10,771 nucleotides of DNA from a bacterium (lineage in GTDB: Bacteria > Cyanobacteriota > Vampirovibrionia > Gastranaerophilales > Gastranaerophilaceae). Under the pieces are notes generated by a model. That model was not told the origin of the DNA. It saw only the letters and a program-made list of their open reading frames with translations, and ran no database searches. How positions within the stretch are numbered: position 1 is the stretch's first letter; each line of letters begins with the position of its first letter. The position numbers were made by a program, and so were the translations under genes. Shown piece by piece: positions 5,820 through 10,771 of the stretch. The stretch lies in contig JAKSUP010000026.1 in NCBI GenBank assembly GCA_024408905.1, positions 1-10,771 of the forward strand, in the 5' to 3' direction.

Positions 5820-6497
5820 TTACAATAAAATATTTTTAAAATCTTCAACGTTTTCAGGCACGCCATTTTTATTATTTTCAACAAATGCATCATAAGTACC
5901 ACATTTGTGAGCAATTTCGATTTCTGACTTTGCCTTACCCAAGCGTTCAAGAATCTTCGCTTCTGCTTCAGTTCCACGACCTCTTAAACGTGATTCAAGC
6001 AGTTCCATGCTTTCAGGTTCTAAAAATATTGCTGCTACGTTATAACCTTTTTCTTTCAAAACTTTTTTTGCTTTTTGTGCGCCATCTACATCAATGACCA
6101 AAACTGCATTATCAGCTTTTTCCAGGGTTTTATTAACTGCATTTATATCAGAGCCATAAAAAGTATCTTTATAAACTTCTGTATATTCGATTGAATCACC
6201 TCTAGCTATGACTTTTTTAAACTCATCAGGAGTTCTAAAATTATAATGCACACCATCGATTTCCCCAGGTCTTGGTGCTCTTGTTGTGCTTGTAACAACT
6301 TTCTGCGCAAAAGGTTTTTCCCCAATTGCTTTAGTCGAGTCTATAAATGCATTAAGAACAGTATCTTTTCCCACTCCTGACGGACCTGAGAGTATCAAGA
6401 CTCTTTTCATATTATCAACCCTTTTAGGTACATTGTTTACTTTTATTCTGCCGAAATTTGTATTGTACTGTGTACTATTAATTCTTTGAACTTGCAT
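5820..6497 (-). CDS. gmk: Guanylate kinase with an N-terminal leader
   Basis: Guanylate kinase transfers a phosphate from ATP to GMP, giving GDP for nucleic acid synthesis. The family order is intact: P-loop GPSGVGKDT (38-46), the GMP-binding segment TSTTRAPRPGEIDGVHYNF (69-87), IEYTEVY and YGS (103-116), DVDGAQ (136-141), the LID-type RLRGRGTE (169-176) and a C-terminal helix. Two features are unusual. The P-loop has Asp45 after Lys44 where most bacterial enzymes have Ser. Residues 1-29 lie before the normal start (MKRVLILSGPSG, Met30) and contain NTNFGRIKV. The long start is supported by AAGGAG (6508-6503) exactly five bases before its ATG; a weaker AAGGG precedes Met30. Similar short leaders with an N-x-F-G motif are, to my recollection, common in Gastranaerophilales proteins. 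The gene is divergent from dxr and ends at a shared terminator. Confidence 0.93.
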   Translation of the reverse strand: MQVQRINSTQYNTNFGRIKVNNVPKRVDNMKRVLILSGPSGVGKDTVLNAFIDSTKAIGEKPFAQKVVTSTTRAPRPGEIDGVHYNFRTPDEFKKVIARGDSIEYTEVYKDTFYGSDINAVNKTLEKADNAVLVIDVDGAQKAKKVLKEKGYNVAAIFLEPESMELLESRLRGRGTEAEAKILERLGKAKSEIEIAHKCGTYDAFVENNKNGVPENVEDFKNILL

Positions 6498-6554
6498 GAG
6501 AACTCCTTATTTTATCTACTTATAGTGATTAAAACCTCTAAAAATTTTTTTTGC

Positions 6555-6586
6555 TATATTTAACAAATAATATTTTGAGTTATAAT
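6555..6586 (+). promoter_or_regulatory. dxr promoter, possibly giving a leaderless mRNA
   Basis: TATAAT at 6581-6586 ends 7 bases before the dxr ATG, so transcription would begin at or within a base of the start codon. No Shine-Dalgarno sequence is present. An alternative extended -10, TGCTATATT (6552-6560), would give a leader of about 27 bases, also without a Shine-Dalgarno. The -35 regions are weak for both (TTTAAC at 6559-6564 for the first). Confidence 0.4.
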
Positions 6587-6593
6587 ATTTCTT

Positions 6594-7712
6594 ATGAAAA
6601 GACGTATTAGTATATTAGGTTCTACCGGTTCAATTGGGAGACAAGCTTTAGAAGTTATAGAAAAATTACCCGATAAATTCGAGATAATTGCTCTTGCTGC
6701 CGGTTCTAATACAGAATTATTAAATGAACAAATACAAAAATTTAAGCCAAAATATGCATGTGCATCACATCCTGAAAATATTGTAGGTGCAAAAACAATT
6801 ACCTTTGAGGAAATTTGCTCAGACAAAACAAACGATATTATTTTGGTAGCCGTATCCGGAAAAATTGGCTTAAAACCGACTATAACGGCTATAAACAATG
6901 GTATTGATATTGCATTAGCTAATAAAGAAACTCTTGTTATGGCAGGAGATATTGTTATGCCTCTTGCTAAGAAAAGGGGAGTAAAGATTGTTCCTGTGGA
7001 TAGCGAACACTGTGCAATACATCAATGTATAAAGGATATTTCTCAAGTTGAAAAGCTTATTATAACAGCATCTGGTGGGCCATTCTTACATAAAACTGTT
7101 AATGATATGAAGAATGCAACCGTATCAGAAGCTTTAGCACATCCAAGATGGAATATGGGGCGTAAAATAACAGTAGATAGTGCAACTTTAATGAATAAGG
7201 GACTGGAAGTGATTGAAGCACATCATTTATTCGGAATGCCTTATGACAAAATTGATGTTGTCGTACATCCACAGAGTATAGTCCACTCTGCAATAGAATA
7301 TAAAGACGGAAGTGTTATTGCGCAACTTGGTTTACCTAGTATGCATATTCCAATACAGTATGCTATTACTTATCCTGAGCGTTTTGAAGGTATAAAATCT
7401 AAGAGTTTCAGTTTCTCAGAAATCGCAAGATTAGACTTTGAAGAACCCGATTGGAACAAATTTAAAGCACTTCATATCGCTTATAACTCAGGCAAAGAAG
7501 GTGGTTCTGTTCCTGTTTGTATGAATGCAGCTAATGAAGAAGCTGTATTTGCATTCTTAGAAAATAAAATACGTTTGTTTGATATCATTGATATAACTGA
7601 GAAAATGCTTGAAAAACACACGAAAATCACTACCCCAACTATTGATGAAATCTTTGAAATTGATAAAGAAGTCAGAATTCAGACCAAAGAATTAATATCT
7701 AGTTTGAATTAG
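6594..7712 (+). CDS. dxr: 1-deoxy-D-xylulose 5-phosphate reductoisomerase
   Basis: Dxr rearranges and reduces DXP with NADPH to 2-C-methyl-D-erythritol 4-phosphate, the committed step of the MEP isoprenoid pathway, in the cytosol. The 372 residues, slightly short for the family, hold every key motif: NADPH-binding GSTGSIG (9-15), LANKETLVMAG (108-118), VDSEH with metal ligands D136 and E138, SGGPF (160-164), HPRWNMGRKITVDSATLMNKGLE (183-205) with ligand E205, the HPQSIVHS segment (225-232), and PSM/PIQYA (248-257). The start is the only one that leaves the Rossmann glycine loop at the normal distance. There is no Shine-Dalgarno sequence and a -10 element sits directly upstream. The gene is divergent from gmk across 96 bases and its last 14 bases overlap the end of the convergent protease gene, so there is no room for an independent terminator before that gene. 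Confidence 0.97.
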   Translation: MKRRISILGSTGSIGRQALEVIEKLPDKFEIIALAAGSNTELLNEQIQKFKPKYACASHPENIVGAKTITFEEICSDKTNDIILVAVSGKIGLKPTITAINNGIDIALANKETLVMAGDIVMPLAKKRGVKIVPVDSEHCAIHQCIKDISQVEKLIITASGGPFLHKTVNDMKNATVSEALAHPRWNMGRKITVDSATLMNKGLEVIEAHHLFGMPYDKIDVVVHPQSIVHSAIEYKDGSVIAQLGLPSMHIPIQYAITYPERFEGIKSKSFSFSEIARLDFEEPDWNKFKALHIAYNSGKEGGSVPVCMNAANEEAVFAFLENKIRLFDIIDITEKMLEKHTKITTPTIDEIFEIDKEVRIQTKELISSLN

Positions 7713-8931
7713 ATAAAATCTCTTTAGCTTTTTCTAGTTGAACATCTTTTTTTAAATTATTTATGTAAAAATCAAAGTCATTGCCGATTTCAACATCAGG
7801 TTTTATCCCTAGCTTATGGATATCAGTACCATTAGGAGTTAAATAGCGTGCTATTGTAACATTCAAACCTGTTTTATTCGGCATAGGTATAACTCTTTGA
7901 ACAAGTCCTTTGCCAAAGGTCTTTTTACCAACAAGTGTTGCCCGTTTATAATCTCTGAGCGCACCGGAAAGGATTTCACTTGCGCTCGCACTTGCACCGT
8001 TAACAAGGATTACTATCGGCTTATCTAATGTTTTTTGCAAAGGTTTTGCTTCAATAGCTTTTTTTAAACCATTTCTATATATAATTTCAACTATTTCCCC
8101 ATTTTTTATAAACATATTTGCTATAAAAACAGCATTATTTAATAATCCACCGGTATTCCCTCTAAGATCAATAATCAAAGAATCTGTATCCTTTGTATTT
8201 TCTAATGCTTCTATGAACTCATTTGGAGTTGTTTCCCCCATAAAACTTATAATTTGGATGTATCCAATATGGTTATCTAAAACGGAACTTTTTACATTTT
8301 TAATTTTGATTTCTTTACGTTTAATTTTTTTTGTAATTTTCTTACCATCACGCAATACAGTTAGTTGTACAACACTATTTTCCGGACCACGCACAAGTGA
8401 TGCAACTTCACTAATATTCATACCATTAGTATCTTTATCGTCTATTGCAGTAATTATATCACCTTGTTTTAGTTGAGCAAAATCAGCAGGAGTAGAAGGT
8501 ATTACATTAAAAATAACAACTTTACCGGCATTTGAATAAATATTTACCCCAATTCCATATATTTTTGATGTAATTGATGTAGATAACTCTTCAAAGTCTT
8601 TTTTACTCATAAACCTGGTATAAGGCTCATTAAGACTCGCTACCATTGTATCAATTGCAACTTTTGCATCATCATCGGTCTTAATTTTATACTGATATCT
8701 GTTTTTCCAATATGACCAATCTTGATGATTAAAAGTTTCGTCATAATAATCGTGGTGTATTGCCTTCCAAGTCTTATCAAACAGTTTACTTGGTTGTGCC
8801 ATCTCATTATTGTCCAAAGATTGAGTCGCAAAATAGAGATTTGTTTTAGAAAAATTATCCATAAAAACGTTATTAAAAATAACGAGAATTAAGACTAAAA
8901 GTAATGGTATTATTATTTTTTTTGCTCTCAT
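7699..8931 (-). CDS. ctpA: C-terminal processing peptidase (CtpA type, family S41)
   Basis: The 410-residue protein is a tail-specific serine protease acting outside the inner membrane. Residues 6-23 form an N-terminal membrane anchor or signal. Residues about 50-120 are the helical cap segment (SLNEPYTRFM). A PDZ domain spans about 124-205, with GIGVNI and STPADFAQLKQGDIITAIDD. The peptidase core follows: IGYIQIISF, LIIDLRGNTGG (252-262), NGASASASEILSGALRDY with catalytic Ser316, and GKKTFGKGLVQ with catalytic Lys341. The 25-residue spacing of Ser and Lys is that of E. coli Prc and algal D1 protease. Such enzymes trim or degrade envelope proteins at their C-termini; the substrate is unknown. 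There is no Shine-Dalgarno; a promoter ends at the ATG. The gene overlaps dxr tail to tail by 14 bases and lies 73 bases behind the HExxH gene on the same strand. Confidence 0.96.
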   Translation of the reverse strand: MRAKKIIIPLLLVLILVIFNNVFMDNFSKTNLYFATQSLDNNEMAQPSKLFDKTWKAIHHDYYDETFNHQDWSYWKNRYQYKIKTDDDAKVAIDTMVASLNEPYTRFMSKKDFEELSTSITSKIYGIGVNIYSNAGKVVIFNVIPSTPADFAQLKQGDIITAIDDKDTNGMNISEVASLVRGPENSVVQLTVLRDGKKITKKIKRKEIKIKNVKSSVLDNHIGYIQIISFMGETTPNEFIEALENTKDTDSLIIDLRGNTGGLLNNAVFIANMFIKNGEIVEIIYRNGLKKAIEAKPLQKTLDKPIVILVNGASASASEILSGALRDYKRATLVGKKTFGKGLVQRVIPMPNKTGLNVTIARYLTPNGTDIHKLGIKPDVEIGNDFDFYINNLKKDVQLEKAKEILSNSN

Positions 8932-8937
8932 AATAAC

Positions 8938-8967
8938 AATTTAACATCAATAATAATCCCATATCAA
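8938..8967 (-). promoter_or_regulatory. ctpA promoter, likely leaderless
   Basis: Reading the minus strand, TTGATA (5 of 6 match to the -35 consensus) is followed after 18 bases by TAAATT with an upstream TG, i.e. an extended -10, TGTTAAATT. The -10 hexamer occupies -12 to -7 relative to the A of the ATG, exactly where it should be if transcription starts on the start codon. No Shine-Dalgarno sequence fits between. Confidence 0.5.
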
Positions 8968-9004
8968 TATACTTTATAATGATATACCATGACAACAAAA
9001 ATAA

Positions 9005-9682
9005 TTATTGATTTGAAAAACCGGGAGAGGTTAAAGGTAAATTCTTATAACCTTCATTGGCATATACAGTCTTTTTTATATATTTATCAGAATAATTTCC
9101 TTTTTCTAATAATTGCTTAAGAATATTTTCTCTTGTAACCAAAGAAGATTCCAAATTGTTAGATTCAGGGTATTGTTTAAGCATTTCACACCAAACAGTC
9201 GCCTCCATCGTCCAAGCATAGGTTTCTTCGCTTAAAGAATTATATTCATCTTGATGTAATGCTTCATGCGCTAATAAAGCAGCCAATGCAGCAGGTGGCG
9301 CATCTTTATGTTTAGGATTTATGTAGATATACAACTTGTTTTTTTTCTTCCACCCAACTGCGTCAAATGTTGAATATGATTGATTAAGTTCTGACAGATC
9401 TTTAAACTCTATTTTCATAGGATATTGTGATTTGTTATATCCTAAAATTGCCTTTCTTGAATAATCTGCTGTTGTACCTTTCATCATATCAAGTGCAACA
9501 TGAAATATTTGCTCATTAGTAACTTTTTTATATTCATCACTAAGACTATCAATATATTCATGAGTATATTTTTTCGGTAATGTTACATTAGAAGAAACAG
9601 GCTGTAACTGTGCTGCATCTACCATTTTGACAGTTAAAACAAGTATAAATAGTATAAGAAATGCGTTTTTAAAAAGTTTCAT
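9005..9682 (-). CDS. Exported putative zinc metallopeptidase (HExxH)
   Basis: The 225-residue protein starts with a signal peptide (MKLFKNAF, a hydrophobic core, then MVDA before AQ at about residue 23). Its centre carries LLAHEALHQDEYNSLSEET, an HExxH zinc motif (H139, E140, H143) with glutamates at 152-153, nine to ten residues later, that could give the third ligand. Upstream, LYIYINPKHKDAPPAALAALLAHE has the strand-then-helix arrangement of gluzincin-like folds. I do not recognise the family beyond this, and no substrate can be named. GGAG stands 6 bases before the ATG, and a strong promoter (TTGACT, 18 bases, TATAAT) lies just upstream. The gene sits 73 bases before ctpA on the same strand, so partial cotranscription of two extracytoplasmic proteases is possible, although ctpA seems to have its own promoter. 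Confidence 0.8.
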   Translation of the reverse strand: MKLFKNAFLILFILVLTVKMVDAAQLQPVSSNVTLPKKYTHEYIDSLSDEYKKVTNEQIFHVALDMMKGTTADYSRKAILGYNKSQYPMKIEFKDLSELNQSYSTFDAVGWKKKNKLYIYINPKHKDAPPAALAALLAHEALHQDEYNSLSEETYAWTMEATVWCEMLKQYPESNNLESSLVTRENILKQLLEKGNYSDKYIKKTVYANEGYKNLPLTSPGFSNQ

Positions 9683-9707
9683 TATATTCTCCAGCTAACT
9701 TATATAT

Positions 9708-9737
9708 ATTATATACCTTATTTTTAACATAAGTCAA
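9708..9737 (-). promoter_or_regulatory. Promoter of the HExxH protein gene
   Basis: Reading the minus strand, TTGACT (9737-9732) and TATAAT (9713-9708) are separated by 18 bases; 11 of 12 positions match consensus. Initiation near 9701 gives a leader of about 18 bases that contains the GGAG site. The -35 box lies three bases from the -35 box of the divergent promoter at 9741. Confidence 0.6.
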
Positions 9738-9740
9738 AAC

Positions 9741-9769
9741 TTGCCTTAAACACTTATCCTTGCTATAAT
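9741..9769 (+). promoter_or_regulatory. Promoter of the MnmD-like gene, likely leaderless
   Basis: TTGCCT (9741-9746), 17 bases, then TATAAT (9764-9769) within an extended -10, TGCTATAAT. The ATG at 9776 begins seven bases after the -10 hexamer, at the expected transcription start. AGGA (9772-9775) touches the ATG and cannot act as a normal Shine-Dalgarno. Confidence 0.6.
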
Positions 9770-9775
9770 ACAGGA

Positions 9776-10771
9776 ATGAGGGATTATGAATTTTATTATA
9801 CACAAGATGGGTCTGTAGGCCTTTATTCATACGCAGATAACGACGTTTATCACTCCAAATTCGGCGCTCTGAGCGAGGCGTGGGATAAATTTGTTTTACC
9901 GTCAGGTATAGCAGAGAAGCTTAATACTGTACCTAACATTAAAATATTGGATGTATGTTATGGCATCGGATATAATACAAAGGCTATTATGACCTATATT
10001 ATTAATTCGAATCAGAAATATTTATCAGAAAAAAATATTTTAAAAAAATTTTTTAAAATTTTTAAAAAGAAAAAATTATCAAATAAATTTCATAATATCG
10101 AAACGATACATACCAATAATACCATAAATGAGAATGAAGAATTATTGGTAAATACCGAAACGATAGAAGATGAAATTGTATCGCATATACAAATAGATTG
10201 TTTAGATATAAATTCTGAATTAGTAAAAATTTCTCCGTTATTAAAAACTATAATTACACCACAAGAAATGTTTTCAAGAATCGTACCCAGAATATTTGAT
10301 TGCTTTGATACATATTGGAAAATTAAAAGATTTTTGGCAAAACATTTCACAATGCCATCAACAAAAGACAGGATTAATATATCAGAATTATTAGATTTAA
10401 AATTTGGTGATAATTATAAATTTGTAGATAAAGAATATAAAATCCATGATTTTGTAAACTATATACTCATAAATAATTTATCAAAACATTATTCTAACAA
10501 TTATATTAACGATGACATTAAAAAATTACTAAAAGATAAGCGTATTCGAAGATATTTTAATAAAAATACGATTAATTATGCTAAATTTAAGCAATCTTTT
10601 AGGTATAAATTAATGGATAAGTTGAATTTATGCACCTTCTTACATAATATATATTATGACCATTTATCGAAACGATATAAAAAAGCGTCTTTTAATTCTG
10701 CAAATGACTTATTTAGCATAAACTTCTTTGTCGATGATGCCAGAAAGAGTATTTTAAATATTAATGACCAT
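9776..10771 (+). CDS. MnmC/MnmD-family tRNA methyltransferase with long insertions (5' part)
   Basis: An open frame of 332 codons runs without a stop to the window end. Residues 11-44 (DGSVGLYSYADNDVYHSKFG, then ALSEAWDKFVLPSG) match the N-terminal signature of MnmD/MnmC methyltransferases, and ILDVCYGIGYNTKA (57-70) is the SAM-binding motif I. IQIDCLDINSELV (138-150) looks like the following acidic strand, and FFVDDARKSILNIN (317-330) like the later strand carrying the D-A pair. In known enzymes these parts lie in a compact domain. Here about 65 residues separate motif I from the acidic motif and about 165 more precede the DDAR motif, all very rich in Lys, Asn and Ile. In characterised members the domain methylates nm5U34 to mnm5U34 in tRNAs. 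The C-terminal catalytic residues lie outside the window, so activity cannot be judged. The start is fixed by the promoter and by the family's N-terminus. Confidence 0.8.
   Translation, partial: MRDYEFYYTQDGSVGLYSYADNDVYHSKFGALSEAWDKFVLPSGIAEKLNTVPNIKILDVCYGIGYNTKAIMTYIINSNQKYLSEKNILKKFFKIFKKKKLSNKFHNIETIHTNNTINENEELLVNTETIEDEIVSHIQIDCLDINSELVKISPLLKTIITPQEMFSRIVPRIFDCFDTYWKIKRFLAKHFTMPSTKDRINISELLDLKFGDNYKFVDKEYKIHDFVNYILINNLSKHYSNNYINDDIKKLLKDKRIRRYFNKNTINYAKFKQSFRYKLMDKLNLCTFLHNIYYDHLSKRYKKASFNSANDLFSINFFVDDARKSILNINDH

Noticed and set aside
5885..6489. Plus-strand open frames of 67-70 codons
   Set aside because: They lie antisense to the well-supported gmk gene and have no family motifs.
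8948..9009. AT-rich inverted repeat between the HExxH gene and ctpA as a terminator
   Set aside because: The arms are short, imperfect and far apart, without a GC core or T run.
10090..10350. Minus-strand open frame of 86 codons
   Set aside because: It is antisense to the continuous plus-strand MnmD-like frame and has no start signal.

Overview
The window looks like chromosome from an AT-rich, gut-type bacterium of the Melainabacteria / Vampirovibrionia group (Candidatus Gastranaerophilales). This is an inference from composition and protein style: low GC, K/N/I-rich proteins, a guanylate kinase with a short N-terminal leader carrying an N-F-G motif, an MnmC-like methyltransferase with the wording CYGIGYNTKA, and several exported proteins of no recognised family. 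No marker gene in the window proves the lineage.

Layout. Positions 1-56 are the tail of an upstream transcription unit (a + strand terminator). Positions 57-582 hold no convincing gene. They contain a compact, structured element (about 119-544) bounded by 32-bp imperfect inverted repeats and packed with hairpins, most like a MITE-type or REP-type repeat. A minus-strand gene (633-1412) encodes an unrecognised protein with helical ends and a hydrophobic Gly/Met-rich centre; it has its own terminator at 583-612. On the plus strand follow a stand-alone OLD-type TOPRIM protein (1617-2570), a tRNA-Lys(UUU) gene (2662-2734), and a likely two-gene exported unit: a membrane-anchored type-B carboxylesterase (2901-4508) and a secreted protein of unknown function (4549-5583). 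A symmetric terminator (5757-5785) separates this unit from the convergent guanylate kinase gene gmk (5820-6497, minus). dxr (6594-7712, plus; MEP isoprenoid pathway) is divergent from gmk and converges on a CtpA-type S41 protease gene (7699-8931, minus); the two genes overlap by 14 bp at their 3' ends. Behind the protease lies an exported HExxH-type putative metallopeptidase (9005-9682, minus). The last gene (9776 to the window end, plus) is the first 332 codons of an MnmC/MnmD-family tRNA wobble-uridine methyltransferase whose core is interrupted by long AT-rich insertions.

How the genes relate. gmk and dxr are housekeeping genes. The protease, the HExxH protein, the esterase and the 344-residue exported protein are envelope or extracytoplasmic functions. 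The MnmD-like enzyme acts, in known families, on U34 of tRNAs such as tRNA-Lys(UUU), which is encoded in the same window, although the two loci are 7 kb apart. Start signals fall into two groups. gmk, the esterase, the 344-residue protein and the HExxH protein have good Shine-Dalgarno sequences. dxr, ctpA and the MnmD-like gene have none; each instead has a -10-like hexamer 6-7 bases before the ATG, as expected for leaderless mRNAs. I found no CRISPR array, rRNA, transposase or obvious phage gene. The most unusual items are the structured repeat at 119-544, the stand-alone TOPRIM protein, the tagged guanylate kinase and the expanded MnmD-like enzyme.
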